In this document: positions 31,800-41,101 of the stretch, one piece after another
How the letters are laid out: each line of letters opens with the position of its first letter
How positions within the stretch are numbered: the stretch's first letter is position 1
Assembly: GCA_036971615.1 (NCBI GenBank)
Contig: JAYKKR010000003.1
Location: 310,001-374,000 of the forward strand
DNA from: Amyloporia xantha
Taxonomy: Eukaryota; Basidiomycota; Agaricomycetes; Polyporales; Adustoporiaceae
DNA length: 64,000 nucleotides
Direction: 5' to 3'
The notes under the pieces: model-generated
What the model saw: only the letters and a program-made list of their open reading frames with translations
Told to the model about the DNA's origin: nothing
Database searches by the model: none
Translations under genes and position numbers: made by a program

Positions 31800-31806
31800 T
31801 TCAATC
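31800..31806. repeat. Right target-site duplication of the 18-kb KDZ element
   Basis: TTCAATC, the same as 13705-13711. Confidence 0.75.
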
Positions 31807-31917
31807 AGCTCCCTGATGTAATGGTAGCGGATATCAATGTGTTTGGATCTGCACTCCGTCACAGGGTTTGAGCTTATGAATATAGCTCTCTGATTATCCG
31901 AGCAGATGGGTAGTGGT
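31800..31917 (-). pseudogene. Copia B RNase H fragment (right of the KDZ insertion)
   Basis: The reverse complement matches the array sequence around 42769-42880 and encodes SDNQRAIFISSNP, then KHIDIRYHYIRELIE. It continues the piece at 13583-13711. Homology stops at 31917, where the next sequence is unrelated. Confidence 0.85.
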
Positions 31918-32224
31918 CATCTTTCTCAAATTATAAGGTTTATAGATGTCATTAACTCACACAAAAATCAGGTTACGAAGTCCATTAATTAACACATGCT
32001 AAGATAATGATAGGTTTATCTCCATTGTTAACTCAGGATTATCTCTACAGGTTATCATCAGGCTTTCATAAACATCAGTCATTGACCCATATAGGCTGAT
32101 TATTGCATTAATAACTACCTCATAGTCACTTAGCCCTTTCATAAACATTAGTCACTGACCCATATAAGCTGATTACTGTATTGATAACTACAAGTTGACC
32201 TCAACTATAGTGCTCATCATTTTG
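31918..32224. repeat. AT-rich interval with a 71-bp direct repeat
   Basis: CTTTCATAAACATCAGTCAT (about 32072) recurs as CTTTCATAAACATTAGTCAC (about 32138), each followed by GACCCATATA(A/G)GCTGATTA. No gene. Confidence 0.65.
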
Positions 32225-33134
32225 CTAACTTTGAAGTTCAAGTGAAGGATTCTGATCATCAGTCTCTTCACGCTTGCACTCTTCTTCACGCTTGCGCTCT
32301 TCTTCACCCTCGCACTCCTCCTCTTTACCCTCGCGCTCATGCTCCTTCTCATGCTTACGCTTGTGCTCGCGCTCCTCCTCACGCTTCCGCTTGTGCTCCT
32401 CTTCGCACTCCCATTCCTGCTCACGCTCGCGCTTATCCTCCCGCTCCCACTCATACTCTTTGTGTTCATACTCCCGCTCCTCCTCCCGCTCATGCCTCTG
32501 CTTTTCCCACTCCCGCATCTCCTCACGTTCACACAAACCACCTTCATGCTTCCCCTCCCACTCACGCTCATCACGTTCACGCTCCCGCTCCTCCTCATCC
32601 TCCTCCCGCACCTCCTCCGACTTGTCATTCTCTAATAAAATATAAGTCGCCCATGATGGACCTGCAGCACCGGCCTCCTGTGCTCTGACTGCTTCGTAGC
32701 TAGGGGGCACATTGAAGCTAAGTGCTTCTTCCGTATCTTGACTCTCCCAGATCTTCCCGTAGAGCGCAATGACAGCGCTCGACGGTATAATGGCAGAATT
32801 GCCAACTCTTCCTCCACGCCAATGCGTTGGCAGAATATCCCTGTCAGGCTCCGCAAGCACCTCCCAATCTAACGGCAGGGGATTACAGTAGCTGATGTAT
32901 GCATAAGCTGCACAAATTATCATGTGAGCCATTAGGTTCCACTCAATCAAACGGACACGCTGACGTACCCCAAAGAGCCTCTATATAGGCATACAGAGTC
33001 TTGGCACTGTCCGACGCCCTCCAGTTATCATCCCAGGCAGGCAGAATAGGCTTCATCTTCGAGTCATATTGAATACCAAACTCGAGACCTAGTAGCTCCG
33101 TGGATGACAGCGTGTCATGAAAAACTAGAGGCAC
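32225..33134 (-). pseudogene. 5'-truncated gene for a Glu/Arg-rich protein
   Basis: Two exons (32969-33134 and 32225-32907, intron 61 bp) give 282 codons on the minus strand. The first part looks globular (FGIQYDSKMKPILPAWDDNW, then KTLYAYIEALW; after the intron, YAYISYCNPLPLDWEVLAEP and DILPTHWRGGRVGNSAII). Residues from about 175 on are almost entirely Glu, Arg, Lys and His (for example REEDEEERERERDEREWEG). They form a strongly charged helix encoded by a 400-bp one-sided polypyrimidine tract on the plus strand. The apparent first ten codons are reversed Copia B sequence (from about 33102), so the true 5' end was lost when Copia B DNA was joined here. It could be a host gene or part of another element. 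No family recognised. Confidence 0.5.
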
Positions 33135-33573
33135 TTCGCAAACGCAATGTCTTCGAGTTGGTTGATCGTCCCAAGGGATGCAGAATCACCAAAAACCGCT
33201 GGGTCTTCGACGTCAAATCTGACGGTCAGAAAAAGGACAGATTGGTTTCCAAAGGCTACTCTCCGATAGAAGGCCTTGACTATGATCAAGTCTTCTCACC
33301 TGTCATACACTTTGAGACTGTACGCTTAATCCTTGCACTAGCAGCGCTTGAAGATATGCATGCCTCCAAACTAGATGTCCACAATGTCTATTTATATGGC
33401 AAGCTGGACAAAGAAATTTATATGGCATAGAGTCTACCGGCTACTACACGCTCTCTATGGGCTTAAACAAGCAGGGCTTGCGTGGTGGTGTACCCTCAAT
33501 GAGTCCTTAAAGGAACTTGGCTATAAGCACCTTGTATCCGATGCCAGTATATTCATCTATCGGACAAAAGATG
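33102..33573 (+). pseudogene. Copia B reverse transcriptase fragment with internal deletion
   Basis: It matches array positions 41515-42023 (encoding ALRKRNVFELVDRPKGCRIT, then LDVHNVYLYGKLDKEIYM). It lacks the segment encoding EQPEGFKQPGQE, after which homology resumes at HRVYRLLHALYGLKQAGL. It ends at AAAAGATG, where the Copia A LTR begins, so Copia A appears to have inserted here. The YVDD active-site segment lies beyond the break and is absent. Confidence 0.85.
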
Positions 33574-33877
33574 TGTTGAACGATCAGTTTCCAACTATAG
33601 TAGTCGCACTTCCATACTCGGTAGTCAGTACTTACTCATCTCTATGATGTTCTATGACGTTCCATAGTATGTTCTTGTCTTACTTCATAGGCTCCACTTT
33701 CTTACTAAGAAATCTCCACTATGATTTCATTATGACTTCATATCTTACTCAGATATTCTATAGGTTTCTAGATACGATTACTAAGGAGCCTTTCATGCAT
33801 GTATATAAGCCGGGCCTTACAGCCCACTAGAATACAAGACAGATTAGCCTCCTCTCCTCTATAGTCTGCGCTCAACA
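33574..33877 (+). repeat. Copia A 5' LTR
   Basis: It begins TGTTGAACGATC and ends CTCAACA, with a TATATAAGC promoter-like motif near 33803. It matches the 3' LTR except for a 12-bp extra segment (near 33725) and a few substitutions. Confidence 0.9.
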
Positions 33878-33890
33878 GGTTATGAGCCCC
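33878..33890 (+). promoter_or_regulatory. Primer-binding site, half-tRNA (initiator Met) type
   Basis: Directly after the LTR comes GGTTATGAGCCC. This is complementary to the anticodon arm of initiator tRNA-Met (GGGCUCAUAACC) rather than to a tRNA 3' end. Priming by a cleaved initiator tRNA is known for Drosophila copia and relatives, so the same is inferred here. Confidence 0.75.
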
Positions 33891-34335
33891 GCACTCTAAT
33901 CTGTCTGACTACTGTGCAGTCATCTGTCTTCACTCTTCTATTTGCGCTTTCACTTTCTCTTTTGCGCATTTACCCCTTCTATTGCCTTCTTCTTACAAGG
34001 CCCCTTAGTAGACTACGTAAGTACACAGTCCTCAGTTTTGTGACGAACTCTTGGGAGTCTGCACTTCAGTGGGCGGCTCTTAGAGGTCCAAATCCTCTCC
34101 TGGGAATAAGGCACCTTACGCAAAATAGTCAAAGGCGTAACAGGGCCCTCAGGCAACTGCGAAGCAAAACTCTGCGGCTCCATAGGTAGCTGTAGATAGA
34201 AGTACTATACAGTAGCTAGCTAGGCCTTGGGCAATACCCTCTGCGGCATAGTCTCGTCTCGATTGCTCACTTCTCTCGACTCTACCCTGCGTCTTGGCTA
34301 TTTCGGCTAGCTGGGACAAAGGTTCACTTCAATAA
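33891..34335. other. Copia A leader, noncoding part
   Basis: Leader between the primer site and the first ORF. It is pyrimidine-rich at 33915-33985. No strong feature. Confidence 0.4.
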
Positions 34336-34680
34336 GTGTCCATCTTTGAGCTAGAGACGTTGACTTCTTCATCAGAAGCAGCTGATCCAGTGGCAGATCA
34401 ATCTCAGTCAGGCGACTCAGAGGGATCTTCACAGCCAGAGCCAGTACAGCTTATATCTGTCTACCCAACAGATTATAGCTGGAAATTCCCTTACGCAGGC
34501 GATTATATTGGTGGTCTTACAGACGACGATCTTGGTTATTTTCCATACAATATTGAAAGTAACTCTCTTCGTCACACTGACAGTGAAGAGTACTTTCCAA
34601 ACCTCTCCATTACATTTTGGGCTACACTTCTTCGAACCGATCCTTTTGATCAAGAAGTTAAAGAGGTTAAACCAGATTGA
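34336..34680 (+). CDS. Small leader ORF of Copia A, 114 aa, function unknown
   Basis: An ORF upstream of gag and in another frame from it. It encodes an acidic, Ser/Asp/Glu-rich start (SSSEAADPVADQSQSGDSEG) and then aromatic segments (YPTDYSWKFPYAGDYIGGLT). It ends about 100 bp before the gag ATG at 34785. No family known to me. It may be a real additional ORF, a spliced 5' coding exon, or chance. Its acidic composition differs from Gag. Confidence 0.35.
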   Translation: MSIFELETLTSSSEAADPVADQSQSGDSEGSSQPEPVQLISVYPTDYSWKFPYAGDYIGGLTDDDLGYFPYNIESNSLRHTDSEEYFPNLSITFWATLLRTDPFDQEVKEVKPD

Positions 34681-34784
34681 TCGCCTCCATCAATTCCTCA
34701 ATCAATTCCATCAATTCCTCGATCACCTTCCATCGCCTATCTCCTTCAGTCTGACACTCGCCCTGACATTTTATTCTGATTGCC

Positions 34785-37544
34785 ATGGATCCCTCCAAGA
34801 TTCCTACCTCCACCATTCCCATTTTTGATGGTACAAACTATATTGCCTGGTCTAATACCATGCAAGGTGTTTTCAGATGGTCTGGGTCCTGGAACATTGT
34901 TGAAGGGAATTCAGGCACACCTCTTCCTCGTCCTACTGCTGCAGCTACTGGAGAAGTACTTGCTACAATCCAGGCTGCTTGGGATGAGAAGAATGAAAAG
35001 GCACTTGGTTTGATGACCATCTATATTTCCTCCTCGCTACAATTCCTCATTGGCAATACTACCACTGCTGCTGCAGCGTGGAAAGCAATTAAAGATCAGT
35101 ATGCCAAACCTGGTGCTGTTGGTGCATTCGTCTACTTTCAACAATTATTTAATACTCGCTTTGACGATGCCCAATCTCTTCGCCCTCAGATAACAGCACT
35201 TGAGGAAATTCGTAGTCATACCGTTGATGCTGGGATTGCCATCTCAGATCAATTTGCTGCCCTCATTATTGTCAATGCCTTGCCCAATTCTTATCAGACA
35301 ATTGCTTCGACTCTGCTGGCTACAGTTACAGATCTTTCTACACTTAAACCAGCAGATGTCATCCCCAAAATTATTGAGGAAGAAGCTAGACGTCAGGCCT
35401 CCAAAAATGCTAATGTCTCTTGCGTCTCGTCGACTACTCGTCTCCCAAAGAAATGTAATATCTGCGGGAAGACTAATCACTCGACTGAGAACCATTGGCC
35501 TGATGGAAAGCCACCTCAAAAGGGGAATAAGCAGGGCAAAGGCAAGGGCAAGCAAGGCGGTAATCAAGGAGGACATAATAAGGGAAGTGGACAGAATCAC
35601 GGTCAAAATAATGGTAATAATGGAGCTTCACAAGGACAGGGACAGAATTCTGGTGCAAAAGTCAATAATCTTCTTATAGAATCTGTACCAGATGTAACGG
35701 TAGCATCTTCTTCATCCAAATCAATTGATCTTTCCCTGTACCATGTGGGAGATGAGATTGCAAGATGGATGGTTGACTCAGGTTGTACTTCACATGTCAC
35801 AAATGTCTTTGAAGATTTTGATCACTATCATGAATTTCCAGTACCTGGTCATGCGCACTTAGCCGGCGCAGATAAGACCATAGATATCAAAGGTGTTGGA
35901 ATAGTTCTTCTGCGACATCAGAATAGTGACGGGATCATTGTCAACCTGACTCTTAAATCTGTCCTTTATATTCCTGAAGTGTCTCATCGTTTCTTTGCTC
36001 CACGTACCATTATTGACCAAGGAGGCTGCTATAGTGCCCATGGGGACACTATGAATTTTTGGGCAGGCTCCAAACCGGGTGAGAACCTAATCCTCACTGC
36101 GCAATCAAGCCATGATGGTTCAGGTTTCTATTGGCTTGAAACCAAAGTGTTTCATCCAAACACCCGGCCTCAGACTCTGCAATCTGTGGAAGCTGACTAT
36201 GACTTGTGGCATCAACGGTTTGGTCATGCGGGACGTAACACTATTCGTCAATTGCCTAATCATGTTAATGGCGCACCAAATAGTCTTTCTTCAGCACCAA
36301 AGTCTGATCCTTGTGCTGGTTGTGCGCTTGGCAAGTCCCACAGACAACCGTTCCCACTCTCTTCTACTCGTGCATCTAAACCATTGGAACTTATTCACTC
36401 AGATCTCGTCGAGATGCCATCTCTATCTATTGATGGTTTCAAATATTGTGTCACATTTCTCGACGATTTCTCCTCATTCGGTGTCATGTATTACCTTAAG
36501 CGGAAATCTGGTGCTCTCACCTGCTTTAAAAGTTATCGAGCATGGGGGGAAACTCAGGTTTCTACGCGACTTAAGCGTTTCCGCTCTGACAGAGGAGGAG
36601 AATTTATGGGTGAAGAGTTCACACAATATTTACATGAAAATGGTATTGAGCGCGAGGCATCTATGCCACAAAGTCCACAACAAAATGGACGTGCAGAACG
36701 TTGGCAGCAAACTATTGTAGAAAAAGCAGAAGCTATGCGTCATCATGCTGGTTTATCCACAGGCTTCTGGAAACTTGCTGTTGAAACTGCCGTTCATATT
36801 TACAATCATCAGCCATTCCGCAGAGCACACTGGCATACTCCCATTGAATTATGGAATGGTACTGTTCCAGATGTGTCGTACTTTAGAGTCTTTGGATGCC
36901 TAGCCTATGTACATGTTCAGAAGGAGCGACACCAGGATAAGCTCACGGCTCGAGCTAAACCTATGGTGTTTGTCGGCTATGAACCTGGATCAAAGGGGTA
37001 TCGATTCTGGGATAAAGATAGCCGCTCCATTGTTTTATCGCGTGATGCGGTATTCAATGAGAGATCCTTTATGAACAAAAGTGCGAATCCTATTCCCGCT
37101 GCCCAACAACCGCATGAGCCGCCCGTTCCTGTAGCTCCAGCACCACAGCCGGCCCTGCAGCTTGGTGATGATGATGCTAATAGGCCTGAACCGGATGCTG
37201 ACTTGCCTCCACATCCGGGACCACCACCAGAACCACCTAGAAACCCATCTCCTCTACCTCGTCCACCTTCTCCAGATGAGCCTCCAGTACCACAACCTCC
37301 TCCATTTGTACCTAGACACTCTACCCGGTCAACCGCTGGTAGACCTCCACCACGGCCTGACAATGTGTATGGTGATCGTCACCCTGCAGCTATACAGCGT
37401 GACATTGATCAAGGAGGTGGTTTACCTGACGTCATGGAGAATCTCATCTCAGATCTTCCATCAGAGTTTATTCTCAACGCCGATCCTCAGCACGGACCTT
37501 GGACCTTTTCCACAATCTTATCAGGAAGCGATCTCTCGCCCTGA
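34785..37544 (+). CDS. Copia A gag-protease-integrase ORF (919 codons)
   Basis: Start at MDPSKIPTSTIPIFDGTNYI, the usual copia Gag opening (F.G.NY..W). The Gag body is residues 1-220, followed by a zinc-knuckle-like CNICGKTNHSTENHW (about 225-240). This has His where the last Cys is usual. Next is a Gly/Asn/Gln-rich basic linker (about 245-285). The protease carries WMVDSGCTSHV (about residue 325). The GAG-pre-integrase is YDLWHQRFGHAGRNT with CAGCALGK. The integrase catalytic acids lie in LIHSDLVEMP, FRSDRGGEFMGEEF and PQQNGRAERWQQT. A Pro-rich linker follows. The frame runs into a stop at 37544, but the RT frame begins about 40 bases earlier in another frame (see next entry). A single-base change there splits what should be one polyprotein. 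Confidence 0.9.
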   Translation: MDPSKIPTSTIPIFDGTNYIAWSNTMQGVFRWSGSWNIVEGNSGTPLPRPTAAATGEVLATIQAAWDEKNEKALGLMTIYISSSLQFLIGNTTTAAAAWKAIKDQYAKPGAVGAFVYFQQLFNTRFDDAQSLRPQITALEEIRSHTVDAGIAISDQFAALIIVNALPNSYQTIASTLLATVTDLSTLKPADVIPKIIEEEARRQASKNANVSCVSSTTRLPKKCNICGKTNHSTENHWPDGKPPQKGNKQGKGKGKQGGNQGGHNKGSGQNHGQNNGNNGASQGQGQNSGAKVNNLLIESVPDVTVASSSSKSIDLSLYHVGDEIARWMVDSGCTSHVTNVFEDFDHYHEFPVPGHAHLAGADKTIDIKGVGIVLLRHQNSDGIIVNLTLKSVLYIPEVSHRFFAPRTIIDQGGCYSAHGDTMNFWAGSKPGENLILTAQSSHDGSGFYWLETKVFHPNTRPQTLQSVEADYDLWHQRFGHAGRNTIRQLPNHVNGAPNSLSSAPKSDPCAGCALGKSHRQPFPLSSTRASKPLELIHSDLVEMPSLSIDGFKYCVTFLDDFSSFGVMYYLKRKSGALTCFKSYRAWGETQVSTRLKRFRSDRGGEFMGEEFTQYLHENGIEREASMPQSPQQNGRAERWQQTIVEKAEAMRHHAGLSTGFWKLAVETAVHIYNHQPFRRAHWHTPIELWNGTVPDVSYFRVFGCLAYVHVQKERHQDKLTARAKPMVFVGYEPGSKGYRFWDKDSRSIVLSRDAVFNERSFMNKSANPIPAAQQPHEPPVPVAPAPQPALQLGDDDANRPEPDADLPPHPGPPPEPPRNPSPLPRPPSPDEPPVPQPPPFVPRHSTRSTAGRPPPRPDNVYGDRHPAAIQRDIDQGGGLPDVMENLISDLPSEFILNADPQHGPWTFSTILSGSDLSP

Positions 37545-39039
37545 TCGGACTCAGTGGGAGGCCGCTATGCAGGAAGAGATAGACTCTCAAATGAAGAATG
37601 GTACATGGGAGTTAGTCGACTTACCTCCTGGACGTAAGGCAGTACCTTGTCGTTGGGTTTACACTATTAAACCTGGTGGTAGATATAAAGCTCGGCTTGT
37701 AGCCAAAGGCTTTAAACAGGTCAAAGGCATCGATTATGATGAAATATTCTCCCCTGTCGCTCGTTTTGAATCTATAAGATTCTTACTCGCCCATGCTGCT
37801 CTTAATGATTGGGAGGTAGAGGCTATGGATGTAAAGACAGCATTCTTATATGGCGAATTAGACGAGGAGATATATATGGAGCAACCAGAAGGCTTTAAAG
37901 TCCCTGGTCAGGAACACAAAGTTTGTCGTCTTTTGAAGGTTATTTATGGTCTTAAACAGGGTGGCAGACAGTGGAATAAAAAACTCCACAATGCATTGTT
38001 GGAATTAGGGTTCACACGTACATATTCTGATGCGGGTATTTATGTGTATCGTCATCATGGGGGGGATTTAATACTTGTCGTATATGTTGACGATCTATTG
38101 CCAATTGAGTCTGATCGGCGTCAGATTGCATGGCTTAAAGGTTGTCTTCAGAAGCGATTTAATGTTTGTGATCTTGGGCCTGTAGAATCTTTTCTAGGCA
38201 TGCGGATTACTCGAGATAGATCATCCAGAAACATTTGGCTTGATCAGTCTAAATACATTGAAGAGACACTCGAGCGATTCCAAATGCTAGATGCAACACC
38301 CACACGAACTCCCCTTCCATTTGGTGTACACCTTGTCAAAGCAGATCCTTCATATGAAGTTGATGCCGCCCTTTGTTTAAAGTACCAGCAGCTCATTGGT
38401 TCACTTTTATGGATCACCTTAGGCACTCGCCCAGATATAGCCTATGCAGTTAATCACCTTTCCCAATATTCTGCTAAGCCTACAATGCAACATTATAAAG
38501 CCGCACAATATATTCTTCATTATTTGAACGGCTCACGCTCACTTCGGCTTTGCTACAAAGGCAGCAGATTATCTGGACTCATAGGTTATTCTGACTCTGA
38601 TTGGGCTGAGAACAAGGACGATAGGCATTCAACTAGTGGCTTTGTCTTCTTTATGGCAGATGCTGCTATTTCATGGGTCTTGCGGTGACAAAAGACTGTC
38701 GCTCTGTCTTCAACAGAAGCAGAGTACATGGTGTTGTCCGACTCTTGTCGACAATTAGCCTGGCTTCGGACTCTTCAGTCTGAGATTGGTTTTAAGCCGC
38801 AAAATGCCACACCTTTATGCATTGATCATAATGGTAGCATTTTTCTTGCGGTTAATCCAGCTCATGACAGAAGAACCAAGCACATTGATATTCGGTACCA
38901 CTTTTGCAGAGAGTTCATTGAAAACGGTCATGTTGATCTTTTCTTTGTACCTACTGCTGAGCAAAGGGCCGATATCCTTACTAAGAATTTATCTTTCTCT
39001 ATTCATGAGAAAATTGTACATAGTCTTGGACTAGAGTAG
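37500..39039 (+). pseudogene. Copia A reverse transcriptase/RNase H, one frameshift and one TGA
   Basis: Downstream of the frame change the protein continues YQEAISRPDRTQWEAAMQEE, then the RT blocks VPCRWVYTIKPGGRYKARLV, DYDEIFSPVARFESIRFLLA, DVKTAFLYGELDEEIYMEQP and GLKQGGRQWNKKLHNAL, and the YVDD box in LILVVYVDDLLP. RNase H follows (YSDSDWAENKDDRHSTSGF). At 38686-38688 an in-frame TGA stands between WVLR and QKTVALSSTEAEYM. Relatives have Arg here, so CGA to TGA is likely. The rest (DHNGSIFLAVNP, KHIDIRYHFCREFI, RADILTKNLS) is open to 39039. Confidence 0.85.
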
Positions 39040-39053
39040 TTAGCGACTATCTA

Positions 39054-39065
39054 GTTGGGTGGGAG
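39054..39065 (+). promoter_or_regulatory. Copia A polypurine tract
   Basis: GGGTGGGAG immediately before the 3' LTR, the expected plus-strand primer site. Confidence 0.7.
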
Positions 39066-39357
39066 TGTTGAACGATCAGTTTCCAACTATAGTAGTCGCA
39101 CTTCCATACTTGGTAGTCAGTACTTACTCATTTCTATGATGTTCTATGACATTCCATAGTATGCTCTTGTCTTACTTCATAGGCTCCACTTTCTTACTAA
39201 GAAATCTCCACTATGATTCATATCTTACTAAGATATTCTATAGGTTTCTAGATACAATTACTAAGGAGCCTTTCATGCATGTATATAAGCAGGGCCTTAC
39301 AGCCCACTAGAATATAAGACAGATTAGCCTCCTCTCCTCTATAGTCTGTGCTCAACA
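39066..39357 (+). repeat. Copia A 3' LTR (array unit 1)
   Basis: 292 bp, starting TGTTGAACGATC and ending TGCTCAACA. Repeated in every array unit. Confidence 0.9.
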
Positions 39358-39403
39358 CCTTGTCCATTATTGTGCAATTAAATCACTCAGCTCTGCCGTT
39401 CTC

Positions 39404-41101
39404 GAGCCCATTCAGTCATTATAACCTACTCTATAGGGAGAGATATGGGTGAAATTTTTATTACTTAGTAAGGAGAGCGGACATCGGCCAACACCTTCGC
39501 TATAGCCTGCAGTGCAGGGTCGGCCAAGAAGGTATAATATAGCCTGTAGATACGGTGCGGCCGAGTGCGCCATATTTTCATACTATATTCTCGCCTTCAA
39601 GTAGTGTCGGCCAAGGGCTATAATATAGCCTGGACACACAGCGCGGCCAAGTGTGCCATATTATTGTGGTATATTCCGCCCTATTGTTTCCTTTTCTACG
39701 CTTTACTTGGATGCATTTTAATATATCTCATGCTGTAGGTATGATAATGCCTCGCCATCCATTAGGCTTTGCAATCTGTCATTCATCATGCTGTTTTGCA
39801 TGTGGTCAGGGGAGCGGTGTGACTACATTTTAAAGTGCAAGGACTGAATGGCCGTTTCCGACATCTCCATGCACCTTGCCCAAGACACGCGCAGAGACAG
39901 GGCCATCTTATGTGTGTCCTTCAAAGGATCCAGCTCTCTGGACGCTTTGTGGGACACAGTTCCAATGGCCATCTCCAGCGGCAGCACGCGCTATGGAACC
40001 ACATCGCCATGTCCCTTGCCTGCAACATGGCAAGATGCATGGCGTATGGCACGCAAGTGTTATGATGTGCAATTTGAGTCCACAGCTGGGACGCAAAGTG
40101 CAAGGACTGAATGTCCGTCCTCGGCTGTGCCATGCACCTCCCCCATGATGTGGGCCAAGACAGGGCCATTTTATCTGTGTCCCGCAAAGAATCCACCTGT
40201 GTGGACCCTCTGCGGCACACAGACACGACGGCCATGTCAAGATGCGCTATGCAACCATACGCCACATACCTTGCCTGCCACATGGTGAGATGCATGGTGC
40301 ACAGGTGTTATGATGTGCTGGCGCTGTTGGACTGGGCCATTTCATCCATGCTGCCCTAGATCAACCAGAGGAATCAAATCACCGTCCACATTTTGAGAGT
40401 ACCCCTGATGCTGATGGACATACCAGCTGCATCCGGAGTGCTCATGGCGTGGAGGGCAATCTGATTCCACTGTTTGAACGTAAAGAGCAAGGAGTTAATG
40501 GCTTCATCCGACAGCACCATGCATGAATCCTGCAGCTATTCAGACCATAACATTGAAACTCACCTTAAGATCAAACACCAGACAGGGCGACCTCACTGGT
40601 GTTTCTCCGAGCCACATACCTGAGGCTCGGAAGGACACAAATCGAAAGGACCTTGCCCAGCAGCAACGTGTGCCATCCGATAGCGCCGGGCACGGTGACT
40701 CATGCTCAATGTTGAGAGATGGAAGAATGTCTCACCAGACAGGGCAACTTCATCTGTGGTCCTCCGAGGTGCATACATGCGGCTCGGAAGGGCACAAATG
40801 GAAGTTGTCTTGTCCGGCGCCAACACATGCCTTCCCGATCCCGCAGTGGATGGCCACTTATGCTCACTGTTTAGAGATGGAGATATGGCTCGCCAGACAG
40901 AGGCGACTTCATCTGTGGTCCTCAGAGCAGCATACTTGTGGCTCTGAGGGCCACAGATTGAAGTGGCGCTGTCCAGCAGTGACGGGCACCATCTGATGGC
41001 AAAGTACATGGCACGCTCATGCCCCCTGTTGAAAGAGGTAGACAAGTTTTCCAGGCAGGGCGGCTTCATCTGTGGTCCTCAGAGCCACATACATGCGGGT
41101 C
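39404..41101 (+). mobile_element. KDZ left-end fragment, array unit 1
   Basis: It starts GAGCCCATTCAGTCATTATA, the terminus of the KDZ transposon 2 subfamily (compare 5733 reversed). It continues through GCGGCCGAGTG-type subterminal blocks, a block with two GTGCAAGGACTGAATG repeats (39834 and 40098), and hairpin repeats related to 4127-4600. There is no transposase or WW gene. It ends by fusion to Copia B at about 41101. The ORFs inside are chance. Confidence 0.75.

Larger units (their letters stand above)
33574..39357 (+). mobile_element. Copia A: nearly complete Ty1/copia retrotransposon (5.8 kb)
   Basis: Two LTRs (33574-33877, 304 bp; 39066-39357, 292 bp) flank a leader, gag, protease, integrase, RT and RNase H in the Ty1/copia order. 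The LTRs differ by a 12-bp indel and scattered substitutions, so the element is not brand new. The flanks do not share a target duplication (AGATG left, CCTTG right). The right flank is also not the Copia B sequence expected from the left flank. The last 1.1 kb forms the first part of the tandem array. Confidence 0.9.

Noticed and set aside
37490..37550. Programmed ribosomal frameshift between integrase and RT of Copia A
   Set aside because: Copia elements normally have one continuous frame here. No slippery site or pseudoknot is evident. A single indel explains it better.
39840..41000. Several 80-150-codon ORFs repeated in each array unit as genes
   Set aside because: They overlap on both strands inside KDZ subterminal repeats, have Cys/His/Trp-rich chance composition and no domain. 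Their conservation only reflects copying of the unit.
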